Of a stretch of DNA of 64,000 nt, positions 26,510 through 37,733 are shown piece after piece. The position numbers and the translations under genes were made by a program. This DNA is from Epiperipatus broadwayi. Its lineage: Eukaryota > Onychophora > Udeonychophora > Euonychophora > Peripatidae. The stretch's first letter is position 1; every line of letters starts with the position of its first letter. The notes under the pieces were generated by a model. That model was given only the letters and a program-made list of their open reading frames with translations, made no database searches and was not told where the DNA came from. The stretch covers positions 250,001-314,000 of the forward strand of contig JAQFVV010000567.1 in assembly GCA_028023455.1 (NCBI GenBank), read 5' to 3'.

Positions 26510-26889
26510 GAGTATTTTATTTACTTAATAAACCAGTATTGGGATATTATATAATATTAACAGCTGGAAAGTTTATATATATCATAATGGGAGTATGATG
26601 ATAGAAACACATTACAAGTTTGATTCAGCTAGCCTTTCAAATCATAATATCAAAAATAAGCTTTAAAAAAACATTGTTAAAATAACAAATGTAAATTCAG
26701 ATTTAAAATCTTTGATTGTAGATATAATTTTTTTACATTCATACTGTGTATAATTTTATGCTTGTTATTTAATTTTTTTGTGGAAAAAAAAATTAAAAAA
26801 AAAAAGAAGAAATAGATTTTACTAATATTTTTTTTATTTATTTATAGTGAGTTTTTAAAAAGAAAAACTTAAAATTTGTTTTTCTTTAA

Positions 26890-27417
26890 CTTGAAATCAT
26901 TATATTGGAAGTCGAACTTTAATGTGCTATTACTTTTAAATATTATAAATCTCCATGCACTCATACTTCAGTAAGAGTTTAAAAAACTTAAGTGAATTAT
27001 TTAAGTTTTTTTTTTTCATATGTAATAGCATTGGCCGGGACGTGAACCCACAACCATCTGCAAACAACTACTTGCTTGCAAGGTGGCTGCGATGACCTCT
27101 TGGCTAACAATGCTTGATGAATTATTTAAGTTTAGAGTACATTTTTATAAATACACCAACTTTCACTAACCATGCTAAATCAGGGCTAGAGTCTATTATG
27201 TGTTTGATGTTATAATCAAATTTTAAATTGTACAAATCTCAAGCCCTGATTTAGCATGGTAAGTGAAAATTGATGTATTTATAAAAATGAACTTTAAACT
27301 TAAGTGACTCACTTAAGTTTTTTAAACTCTTTCTGACATGTGAGTGCATGGAGATTTATAATATTTAAAAATAATAGCGCATTATCAAAGTTTGACTTCT
27401 GATCTAATGATTTCAAG
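26890..27417. mobile_element. Foldback element 2, split by a SINE
   Basis: The left arm (26890-27187, minus the SINE at 27009-27117) is matched in reverse complement by 27241-27417 around a 53-base spacer. Matched anchors include CTTGAAATCATTA at the outer end, ATAAATCTCCATGCACTCA in the middle and CCATGCTAAATCAGGGCT at the inner end. Without the SINE the arms are about 175 bp. No protein is encoded. Confidence 0.85.
27009..27117 (-). mobile_element. tRNA-derived SINE with 16-bp target site duplication
   Basis: On the minus strand the sequence starts near AAGCATTGTTAGCC and has an A-box-like TAGCCAAGAGG. About 58 bases later comes a B-box GGTTCACGTCC (plus positions 27038-27048), and the 5' GCATTG pairs with a 3' CAATGC like an acceptor stem. 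The A-to-B spacing suggests a tRNA with a long variable arm (Ser/Leu class). It ends in TATTACATATG followed by an A-run. The insertion is flanked by the perfect direct repeat TGAATTATTTAAGTTT at 26993-27008 and 27118-27133. A related copy lies at 36388-36500. Confidence 0.8.
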
Positions 27418-27473
27418 ATTTTCAATGCTTTACAGTAATAGATTTTCCTTAATTTGTAAAACTATAATTGAAA

Positions 27474-28860
27474 AGCGGGTAACATTGTAAAAGAATTTTT
27501 TTTTGTAATTACTTATTTGACAGTTTTTCTTTTGTAAAAGAAAAATTTGGTTTACTTTTTTTCTTATCAAAGCTATAGATTTTGAAAAAATAACTTTTTT
27601 GTATGTGTATTGATTAGAAATTTATTTTATTAATTAATTAAAAGATTTATCTGAAGTTTTAATTTTAAAAAAGGAGAAATAAGAAAAAGAACAGGCTGAC
27701 AGTAAATTTTCTTTCAAATAGATTAATATAAAAGGAATTGGAAAAACTAAAGCAATTATTTTTTTTTAACATTCATTCTCAGATAGTCACAGAGAATTGA
27801 TTTAGAGATTTGATCTGATATTCTAATAGCAGAGAGTTATTATACATTTGTTTGGAGATTATACTAGCAGAAATCATAGCAGATGTGATTACAGATTTTT
27901 TGTCACAAGGTATTAGCAGAGAGTTAATTGGTCAGAAGTACTTTTGAAAAGAAAATTTAGGCAACAAGTTAAGACTTTGGCCTGCTGATAAAAATTGCAT
28001 CCAGAATGGAGTGCCATCAACATTGTTATAATAAGTAGTATAAATTCAAGCCTTGCAAAACTGTTATTGCCTAGAATGATTTAAGAAGTCAAAGTAGAGT
28101 TGAGGAGCTCAGTTGTATACCAGTTCCTTTTCCCCTCATCAGCTTGTAAGTCTGTACTTCACTGTTTTACATTCAAGTGCCTGCCTAATGGGAAAAAAGA
28201 TCCTGTAAAAACATCAATACATGTAAATTCTTGTGCCTTTTTGTTTATAGTTTTACATATGAGAAATGTGCTGAAATCTTGAATAAATGTGTCAATTTTT
28301 TTAAAGAAAAAAAAAATTGTTTGAATTAAGTAAAACATTTTTTTTTTTTTTTTGTATTAGAACTATTGAAAATTTTGCTGTAGATATTTTTTTATTTAAT
28401 TAAAATGTATTGCAAAAAAGAAAATCACACCTCTCTGGGAAAATAACATGTTTTTTTTTCATTCTTATTAGATTTTGAATTTTTTGTTATGAATATAAAA
28501 ATAAGAATATTTTATTTTATTTTATTCTATTATATAAAATTGATAAGTAATTACACATATCTATAGGTATTATGTATGTGTGCTAATTACTTCATATATT
28601 TCTATAATAATATTTTTTTCAATTTTTTGGAAAGTTAATATTTTTTATAATTATGAATTCTTAATTTAATTCTTTTTATATGTGTGTGTATATAATTATA
28701 TATCTATGTATATTCAAAGATTGGGATGGGGGTCATTTATATTTTATGAGTATAATTCTTTAACATTTCATTTAAATTTATAAAGATGATTGGAAGTTTT
28801 ATTTAATTTATTTATTTAATGTAATAAAATAGTTACTAAGTAGAAATAGCATTTGGTGTT
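27474..28860 (+). repeat. Dispersed repeat R4, copy 1
   Basis: About 1.4 kb matches 39449-40722 in the same orientation. The match starts at GGTAACATTGTAAAA and ends near AATGTAATAAAATA plus AGTAGAA. Shared blocks include CAGGCTGACAGTAA, TTGGAAAAACTAAAGCAATT, TTGAGGAGCTCA(G/A)TTGTA and TTACACATA(C/T)CTATAGGTA. A 60-codon frame in each copy (28100-28282 and 39963-40154) shares a QFLFPSS stretch but diverges after it, so it is not supported as a protein. Confidence 0.85.
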
Positions 28861-31165
28861 CAAAGTTTTCATTTATGATGTCATATCATTGAAGAATCCT
28901 GGCATGACTAATCCATGTCAAATAAACTTATCATTTTCTTTCCATTTTGGAAGATATTAAATGGTTTAGTCTACAACAGTGATTTTTTTGACCACTACAA
29001 TATAATACATTTCTCATATAATTTGTAAATAATATTGTTTTATATTGAAAAACATTTACAGCTAAAACTTTATATATTTGTATTTTGTTGATTTTGGCTA
29101 AAACTTTATAAATGTTTTTTTAAAAATATTTAAGATATAAAATTAAACTTATAGTTCACCATTTTTAGATATAGCTAAAATTTTATCTTACAGCTTGCCA
29201 TATTTTTTAGATTTAAACAAATGTAAAGTTAAACTTTATGTTACAGTTCACCATCTAAAAAAACGTTTCATGGTTATGTTTCATATCATTGGAAATAAGA
29301 TGTTTCTTTTTAGATTTGAAATTTGATACTACACATGATGTGTGTTTAAAAATGTCACAAAGTACTATATTATGCAAATGGGAAGGGAAGATATTTTCAA
29401 TGGAACAATGGGTGTAATAAAAATTCACAAAAAGTGACATATTAAATACTCACAACTTTGTGTTTTTATTTACTATCATAATGGTTTTTTTTGCTTTTCC
29501 CATAATGAATATATCTCTCCATTTTTAAGCAAATTTTCCAAAGCAAGATATTCAATACAATGGTTTGTTTATAACTTTTCTCTTCCAAATCAAGTAGATT
29601 TTCTAGGTAAAATATCTAATATAGTAGTTTGTTACATATATCTTTTTTATAATTAGACTAGTTTTCTGAACAAAACATTCAAATATAATGAGGTTTAGTT
29701 GAAATTAAATTAAAAGACTGCAAACATTTTGCACTTATTATACTACTTATCTGATAGCCAATCAGATGTTATGATGGCTGTCTGAATAATAATCAAACCA
29801 TAAACACAAGACAGAATTTTACAAGAAAAGGGTGGTCCATCCTTTTCTTTACTTGCCAAAATTCTTTTATATAATGGTTTGGTCATAAACATTCTTCTTT
29901 AAATTTAAGCAGGTTTGAAATGAATATTTGAATATAGCAGTTTTCAAAGAAAAGAGCAAATTTCTTTTAATCATTCAGTACTTAATAGAATACATAAATT
30001 CTATAATAATAACACATGAATTCTATAATAGTAATCTTTATCAAAATTAGTCACATTTAGTTCATAAGTGTAATTGAATAATACTATAAATATAGCATTT
30101 CATAAGGCAAAAGGTTTAAATATTTTTCATTTTGGAATTAACTTCTTCAGAGCATAAGTTAATTTATCAACCATTTTTTAGTCATGATGATAAATAACAA
30201 ATTAATTATTGACAATAACAAAATGTCAGTAGTGACCAAAACAAATGATTTTATTTCTCCTGAATAATTAGTTCTTTTAAATAAATTTATCCAAGACAAA
30301 ACATTTAATAGATAGCAAATCATTTTAAAAGTTTCTGAAAATTATTATTATCTTAATAAGTTATAAAAGACTTAAAATTGTTATAGTTAACATTGAGATA
30401 AACTTCCAGTTAATTTACTCTAAAATATAAATTTTAAATAGTTTGTGATAAATGTAGAATATAAATAAATAATACTTCTTAAGTGAAATAGAAAAAATTA
30501 TGACTGATACCTGTGATGAATTTGTTTTGTCAAATAATGCTTATTTCATCAGTAGACAATTACTTAACATTTTTCTTTCCAAATTCTTCATTTAATGTTA
30601 TTTCTTTAGACTTTCAATTAACTTATGGAGAAGAAACTTAGTACCTAATAGAGATATATTCATTTTATTTGAAAAAAAAACTTACTTTAAAAAAATATAC
30701 TTTTACTTTAATTGTTAAAGATTAAATTTCCTCTAGTAGTTCTTATGAAAATGAAAGACAAAAAGAAAAATTATTCTCCAACATGTGCATACATCTTGCG
30801 AACATCAACCATTTTGATTGACAGGAAACCTCCCTTCCTCTTAATCTGTCAATCTTCAAATTAACAGTTAATTAGTATCTATAGTCTAAATCTAAAAATA
30901 GTAACAATTTAAATATTTACTAAACAATAAGTCAAATATGCATAAATATTATCTAATAATTGTTATATTAATGAACACATTTAGAGATTCACCAATACTT
31001 TATTTAATTTTTTAACTAAATAAGAATATTCTAGAATATTATTCAATATTGTAAAATAAAGAAATACTCCCATTAAGAAATAAAAATTAAAATTAGTAAC
31101 AAATGCATGCACATTTACACACATCTAGAAATTATCCCATATCCTTTAAACTAACTAATCTAACT
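28861..31165. repeat. AT-rich DNA with decayed tandem repeats
   Basis: At about 29040-29255 a unit of roughly 70 bp recurs with a TTACAGTTCACCAT-type core and AAAACTTTAT blocks. At about 29480-29950 another unit of about 85 bp recurs (ATATTCAATATA...GGTTTGTT...AAGCAGATTTTC). Both are degenerate. No genes were seen in the interval. Confidence 0.5.
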
Positions 31166-31169
31166 CTTT

Positions 31170-31560
31170 CTTTTAATATATAGGGTATATGAGCACAGAC
31201 TTTCATACCACCCACCACTCTCCACTCTGTCTCATAACATTGATACACTTGAACACATATGTTGAAAAGATAAATAATCACCAATATACATATTTCATGC
31301 TAAACCAGCAATCATCAGTTGGGCCATATTACCATCTCTACACATATATGCTACAAGTCCTCAGATATATATTAAGATAGCCAGTCTTCATACTTTAATG
31401 GACAGGCTTCAATCTACTCCACACTCCAACTCTTCAACCATCCATCCAATTGAAAATCTGATGATGGAATGCTCAAAGGCCACCCCGAGGCTGAGATTCT
31501 TGTCACACTCATGTTGACCTAAGGTCAATATGACCCCTCATGTACATCATAATCTATTAA
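31170..31560 (+). mobile_element. R1 repeat, single copy (hammerhead-bearing family)
   Basis: The copy begins AATATATAGGGTATATGAGCA and continues with the same block order as the tandem units at 49294-50830: CACAGACTTTCA, CACCAATATAC, AACCAGCAATCATCAGTTGG, ATGGACAGGCTTCAATC, GAAAATCTGATGATGGAATG, TTGACCTAAGGTCAAT. It lies in plus orientation as defined by 49294-49770, so its ribozyme is on the minus strand. No functional protein is implied, although a frame of about 60 codons is open in several copies. Confidence 0.8.
31280..31323 (-). ncRNA. Hammerhead ribozyme motif (R1, copy at 31 kb)
   Basis: Minus strand: CCCAA, CTGATGA, hairpin TTGCTGGTTTAGCAT, GAAA, then ATA-TG-TAT closing a three-pair stem III, A as the cleavage-site base, then TTGGT. 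Stem I keeps four pairs with an outer mismatch. The catalytic core is intact. Confidence 0.6.
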
Positions 31561-34500
31561 ATACATATACAAGAGATGGACAGACATCTCTACTATGTAA
31601 TAATTGAAACACAGGCTTATCTTATACCTGTGTCTATACAAATGCACTAAACTAATTATATATTTTTAAATCAACTAATTTAGTTTAATCTTAAACTCAA
31701 TTTTAATAATACTGGTTTAACATATGGATTGATTATAGTTAAAATCTAGTTTAAATAAAATAATTTATTATAATTGTGACAACTACCCATTAGCTTTTAA
31801 CATTAAAATGAAGTTTAACTAATAATATGGTTTATTCAAGCACCAAACTTGATACACTAAATTGTAGTAGAATAATTTTAACTTCTTTAATATTAAGCTG
31901 TTATTAATGACATATTTGGATTTATATCATTAAAATCGATTTTAATCATAATCTTAAAGTATTTTAGCAAGACAAAGTAAAATACAGTAATATTTATTTA
32001 TAACAGAATACTTTAAATAATTTACTAGTGTAATGGTCAAGATTGAGTAATTGGTCAAGAAAACCAAAAGATCAAGCAGGGACTTTTAACCAGCAGACTT
32101 AGGGCTACCCCATGATCCTAGTTTAAATCCCTACTTAGGCTTCCTGGTCTCAGCTACATAATTAGTATCCTTGATGACACACAGCTCCCTTTTTAGACAA
32201 CATGATATAACTCAAGGTTTGAATATGAACTCTTTTCTTAGGGTTCTTCATAACTTGTGACCTTACCATACACTAGAATACATTAAGGCTCTACATTAAT
32301 TTATTTATCTTATAGTTATTGACATAAATTTGGAATTTGATTATTTCTCTAATGCTACAAAGTGAAATACTATATCAGTCATGTACAAAAACATGGATGT
32401 GTTTGTTTTGGCAGTTGAATAACTTTACTGAATTATGTATAATTACTTAATAGTTACAGCTGACAATGTTGACACAAGTTAATTAACAATGATAATGTAA
32501 GTTGTATTACAGAAAGTAAAACAGTGGATAGAGTAGCTTACAAATTCTTGAATTAATATAATTTACAGGCTTTTACATAGTATTATGGAAAGTAGCAGCA
32601 GCTTACAGCAATAATGTGAACCCTATTTAATTTGACTTGAAGTACGAAAAGCTATCAGCCCATAATATGTTTGAATCTAACAATCTATCACATATTTATT
32701 TTGCTTAATGGGACAATTGATGATGGGTTTGATTTAGGGATATCCAGGCTTGCGGATGAGTGCAGGTAAAGGCTAGTACTTAGTCAGTGTGGTACTATCC
32801 TATGTGAGTGCAGTCAATGGTAAATAATGTAAGAATGACCAGCGTAGTGATTTCATGGCACAGTTCACAACTTAGGATGGATATCCCTGCCTGCAGAGGT
32901 GCTATTGCTTCCAACTGAAGGTACCAAATCTAGGATTTGGGATGGCAATAAGTCTTCAGCTAAATTGCACAACCTAGACTGGTGCTAATAATTGATTAGA
33001 ACCTGGGCATGCTGGAAGTAGTATAGCCTGCACTTGTTGTAGTGATTATACGAAGATGAATGAACCATGCAGTGAGCAGAGGGAATGAATTCAATAATAA
33101 TATGACCATTACCACACATATGAAGGGGTAATAACACAATATACAGAAATATAAATGATAAATTATTAAACCTTTCACCTACACTCTAATAAACATTATG
33201 CAAACTTATTTTATATGACAAATAAGTACTTTAGATAATCTTGTATGATTGTCTTATAACTAGAATCCATTCACAATAACTATTTTAATTATCTTAAACT
33301 TGAAAATCTAATAATATAACATTTAAAGTACAGAGAAGATTAATTATCTCTAATATAAATGTGAGAGAATGATTCGTTACTTCTTACATTGCCTATAAAT
33401 GAATTCTAGTTTAATTTACATATATATTCTACCGCATTAATAAGCAATGCAATGTGTACATCTTGATAACTTTATTAATATTAGTTTTACACAAAGGAAT
33501 CTTGAATTATAAATATGACAGTCTTAGTTTTTATTACATAGGATCATTTTAACAAAATAGAATTATTAACTTTAGTGGCATGTGAAGTAAAACTTATACA
33601 GAAATAATATATTGTTTTTATTACAGATATCTTCGATTAAAATTAATTTCTAGAGCATGGGTTGGATTATATTTATAGAGTAGTACGATAAACAAAAACA
33701 TGATTTATATAATTAATTGAATGGGAATACACTCACCATCCTTCACTAATTCTTTACATAATTCTAAAAAATTGAAAAATAATATTACTTGATATGATGG
33801 GGGAAACTAAGAGTAAGAAAAGAAACCAAAAAAGAAAATAAAAACCAATTAAATATGTATTGTTATTACTTTAAAATTTTACAGCTTTAAATGTAGTGTC
33901 TTCTCAACTCACTCCATCCTTGGGTATGTTGAGAGCAAAGAAGTGTAAACATATTTAATGATTTAAAATTTGACTCCCTTCATTATTCAAGGTTGCATAA
34001 ATAAAAATTCAAAATAGATTTTTAATTTGCTAAATAATTAAAAACAGAAGATTTAACATCAATGACAAATACTAAATGTATAATTTACTAAGTTAAGACT
34101 AACTGAAGAAAATATGTTAAAAAATTGAGTAACAGTTAAAATCCTTTGAATAAAATTAAAGCATTTTACCAGCAAGATGATAATGACTTTCAGGATTTCT
34201 TCTGCACATATGGATATACAGATTTATAGTCTTTGGATTTGCATGAATGGTAGATTTAGATGGATCTTTATCATGTTTATGAAATTTTTCTTGATGCCAA
34301 ACTTCACTTATGACCATAGAGAAGCTGATGCCTGTCTAATTGTTCATAATGGCAGGTACTTTTAACATTTTCTTTGCTTTTTCTTCATGAATAACAAAAG
34401 AATATTAACCAGAATCTTAAGCAGGATAACTAATTAGAAACTTATGAAGAATTTATAAGATCTTGTGCCAAATATGATTTTTTTAATAGGATATTGTGTC

Positions 34501-35290
34501 AAATATACCACTCTTTTTACACAATGCCCCCATCCACACTTATATACCTAATTTTATGTCTGGGGTCTTCTTTTTAGTTTTTAATGGATTTAAACCTGCT
34601 TCTGCTTTTAATTGACATTCCAATAGTTTTCTACTTCCTTAAACCTTAAAACTTGGATAGACTCTGAAGGGCTTCAACTGGACCATTACAGCTGCTTGTA
34701 TCTATAAATAATTAAATATGACACTTTCACTTCCTCCTGTAATAGCTTCCTATCTTCCTCCCATTGTATGCAATATATTAATGTTTCTTTGCTTAAGTGA
34801 TTTTGCTTTTACTTTTTTCTTAAAATAATATAGCATGACTTAAAACAATCAGCATTTAACTTTAAAATGTAAAATTGTACATGAACACATGCACATATTT
34901 CTAATGTGTGTGCAAATATTGAGAAATACATTATATATGATAGGAAATAGGCTATAATTCAAACAAACATGAAGCAAGTTATATGCATGCAAATATGCAC
35001 TGCTTCACTAGTTAAATTTGCATATGCTTATTTAATCCTAATAAATATGATTTGCAAAGATAGTTAACTTAATGAAAGTTTCCTCTTATATTTTTTTTAT
35101 TATTGTTAAATATCCTCAATAAATGAAATATTAGCTTTTTTGGTATAGCCAAAGGTTACAAATCTCTCAATCTCATATATAAAAAAAATTATTATATCAG
35201 CATTATTCACAGATAGCATTTCACCCAATTCTTACACTGTCCTACATCATATTTCAAAGGTTACTTTTATTACTAGATCATTCACATTCC
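31561..35290. other. AT-rich DNA, no supported genes
   Basis: Two less AT-rich patches (32040-32290 and 32700-33060) show no recognised domain. A frame at 34177-34365 lies between an acceptor-like TTTCAG and a donor-like CAG|GTAC, but the peptide has no recognisable motif and is not called. Confidence 0.45.
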
Positions 35291-35299
35291 CTCATTCTC

Positions 35300-35860
35300 T
35301 TGAAATACTATATTATTTACACTCCCTCATTCTCTTGAGGAATTGGTCTAAGGCTTCATGCATTATAGGTAACTTGAGTTATTTCAGATAAAGTGCACAT
35401 AAAAGCATTATCTCCTATCTGTCTAGTAATTGGATATGGACCTTCATAAAAATTCAAAAATTTTCTCAATGTCTATTTTTGTGGATTGCTAACATTATGG
35501 GTCTGGACCAAAATGTAATCACATACTTTAAATGGATGTGGGCCAGTCTTAGAATGATGAATATATTTTCCACCCATATTTCTAAGATTAATTCTGGATT
35601 TTTCTTGATTATGATCTCTGTTAACATTTTCAGTAATGACAGATAAAGGGGCCTTTATAAGCAATGGTTCAGGCCTTGCAAAATTTAACTAAATTGGGGT
35701 AAATTTGGTGGATTCATTAACTGTAACATTGATATAATGAATTATCTGGGGTAGCTTATTGACCCATTGCCTAAGATAAATTCTGAACACTCTCCCTCAT
35801 TCTCATATTATTCATTAGTAAGGATTAGATTGTGGAACTCATAATATGATTAATGTTTTG
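35300..35860 (-). pseudogene. Ty3/Gypsy-type integrase C-terminal remnant
   Basis: Minus-strand reading gives WVNKLPQIIHYI, VTVNESTKFTP and LNFARPEPLL. This matches the end of a Gypsy integrase core, where a conserved Asn plus (H/N)ESTGF.P and LxFGRxPxLP pattern is usual. The frame continues through a basic linker with KVCDYILVQTH (the KVGDxVLV-like step) and, past an in-frame stop, FYEGPYPITRQIGDNAF, which is the GPY/F module. Several in-frame stops (near 35472 and 35690, and more upstream) make it inactive. RT, RNase H and LTRs are not seen next to it. A 40-bp direct duplication (CCCTCATTCTCTTGA) lies at its downstream end, about 35289-35341. The element is part of the Gypsy lineage, not a host gene. 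Confidence 0.65.
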
Positions 35861-36380
35861 TTTTTGAGTCCACTTTCTCCATGTGCTGGATATGATCAGT
35901 TAAATATGCAAACAACTAATATTAATAAAATAGACATTGCAATTTCTCATACATATATACTAGCATGGAAAAGCGGTGTTTAGAACTCCAGCATGCTTAA
36001 ATTAGCTTTAGATAAAGTATATGCAGTACATGAAATAGATATATTTATATAATATTATACTAATAATTAGTATTTTTCAATATATATTTATTTTTAAAAT
36101 TTGAACTATAGGAAATAAAAGGTTCTAAAGTAATTCTTAAATTCTCTTTGCTTTATATAACAAATACTTAATCATATGTAATATTTAAAACAAATTTAAA
36201 TTATTATCAATTGTAATTCATTATCATATATTAAAACAATATATAAATCTTACAAAATCTGGTTGTATGTAAACTTTTAAAATTAATTATCATTGGAAGT
36301 GTTTCAAATTCTGGTATATCTCAAAAAGCTTAATTAAAAACCTATGTAGTGTGAGAAACTGGATTGATATTTTATATTTT
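35861..36380. other. AT-rich DNA, nothing recognised
   Basis: No frame or repeat could be supported in this interval. Confidence 0.5.
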
Positions 36381-36387
36381 GGTGGAG

Positions 36388-36500
36388 TTTTTTTCCCATA
36401 TGTCATAGCATCGGCTAGGAGGTGAACCTGCAACAACCATCTGCAAACAATTGCTTGCTTACAATGCAGCTGCACTGACATCTCGGCTAATGACGCTTGA
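36388..36500 (-). mobile_element. tRNA-derived SINE, second copy
   Basis: The same organisation as 27009-27117 is seen: minus strand GTCATTAGCCGAGATG (A-box region), TTGTTTGCAGATGGTTG, B-box GGTTCACCTCC, then CGATGCTATGACATATG and a short A-run. It has a small TTG duplication before the B-box. No clear target site duplication was found. Confidence 0.65.
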
Positions 36501-36539
36501 CTATTTTAAAATTTATATTATAGAGAAGAATGGTAAATA

Positions 36540-36551
36540 ATCTTTCTCAAT

Positions 36552-36582
<31 letters not shown>

Positions 36583-36620
36583 AATTATTAAAATTATTAT
36601 AATATATATATATATATGTA
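36540..36620. repeat. (AT)n tracts
   Basis: Two TA runs at about 36552-36580 and 36601-36617 lie upstream of the coding exon at 36709. Confidence 0.9.
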
Positions 36621-36708
36621 TTATAATACTATTATTTATTGTTATTAACATTTTATTAATATTTACTGAAGTTTTATGTTTTAATTATTATTGTTATTAG
36701 GTATCAAG

Positions 36709-37269
36709 ATGATTCCACCCTTTCTTATTTTCGGATTACTTTTTTTCATAATTCTTTTTCTCTTTTTAATGAGTCTTCATTCAAAATCTACCTGTGATCT
36801 AATGAAAAAAAGTTCCAAAATGCAAAAGCTTAAAAGAATGATAAGAGAAAGTGAAATTTCAGAAGGCGAAAGTGAAGAATCTTATTTATATGAAGAAGAA
36901 TTTGATGAAGACAAATATAGTGATGAAGAAAGAGAAAAAATTAAAAGAAAAAAAAAATTAAAACTTAAATTAGATAAACAAAGTATAGAAAGCAATGATA
37001 GTGCAAATAGTATTAAAATAAAATATTCTGAAGAGCAAATGGATATAAGAGGTAAACAGTACACAAATCTAGGTGAAGAAGAAATACCAGACTTAAAAAA
37101 ACTGACAGCAAAGTTGGATGAAATAACTGAGAGTGATTATGAATATGAAGATGATGAAAGTGAAACGTATAGTATAGTAAATAAAAATCAAAAGCAGGTA
37201 GATAGAAATGCAAAAGAAATTAAAAAGGCACGTGTTAAAAAAACAAAACAGAAAAAGAACACCAAGTAA
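36709..37269 (+). CDS. Candidate single-pass membrane protein with charged tail (unknown)
   Basis: From the ATG at 36709 the frame is open for 186 codons to TAA. Residues 2-22 (PPFLIFGLLFFIILFLFLMS) form one strongly hydrophobic segment, either an uncleaved signal anchor or a signal peptide. It is followed by a basic patch (KSTCDLMKKSSKMQKLKR) and a long alternating acidic and basic tail rich in Glu, Asp, Lys and Ser, with SEGESEESYLYEEEFDED, SDYEYEDDESETY and a Lys-rich C-terminus. TTATTATTGTTATTAG just upstream is a plausible splice acceptor, with eight untranslated bases before the ATG, so this may be a 3' exon. I do not recognise the family. The tail could be disordered or coiled coil. 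Caveat: in AT-rich DNA, A-rich sequence gives Lys/Glu/Asp-rich frames by chance. The hydrophobic segment immediately followed by a structured charge pattern over 186 codons argues for a real gene, but only moderately. Confidence 0.45.
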   Translation: MIPPFLIFGLLFFIILFLFLMSLHSKSTCDLMKKSSKMQKLKRMIRESEISEGESEESYLYEEEFDEDKYSDEEREKIKRKKKLKLKLDKQSIESNDSANSIKIKYSEEQMDIRGKQYTNLGEEEIPDLKKLTAKLDEITESDYEYEDDESETYSIVNKNQKQVDRNAKEIKKARVKKTKQKKNTK

Positions 37270-37733
37270 AATAAAATGGAAAAAAGGAGTAAAAAGAAAG
37301 TTACTAAAAAAAACTGTACAAAAAAAAATTGAAAACATCAATAAAAAAGTAAAAAAAAAAAGTTTGATTAAATGTAATTCAAAAATAATATAATATATAT
37401 GCACACATAAACAAACAAAAAAAGTATGAAAGATCAGTGAATTTTGTGAGCTTAAATAATATTCAAACTGAGATACTTAAGTGTTAGTCCTGCATTGTCA
37501 GGGAGGTGGTACACATCCACAATAAATGTGTAATCTTATGATCACATCAAATTTTAGCTAAATAAAGCCTGTGATGTTATCCAATCTCATGGGAAAATGT
37601 TTCTCTTTATCAAAATTAGGTGTTTTTTTTATATTTTGACATTTTCAATTATTATTGTCCATATTTCTATCTGACAACAGCTTTCATTTCAATTGCATTT
37701 TTGTTTCATCCAAGTATTTCTAAATTATTTATA

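Noticed and set aside
28137-28150. TCATCAG (minus CTGATGA) in R4 copies as a hammerhead
   Set aside because: The following sequence is GGGGAAAAGG without a stem II hairpin, and the second R4 copy does not preserve any pairing.
32040-32160. tRNA-like B box (AGTTTAAATCCC) near 32128
   Set aside because: No matching A box or acceptor-like pairing and no second copy in the window.
37013-37404. Minus-strand Phe/Leu-rich frames opposite the charged-tail ORF
   Set aside because: They are complement artefacts of the Lys/Glu-rich coding strand.
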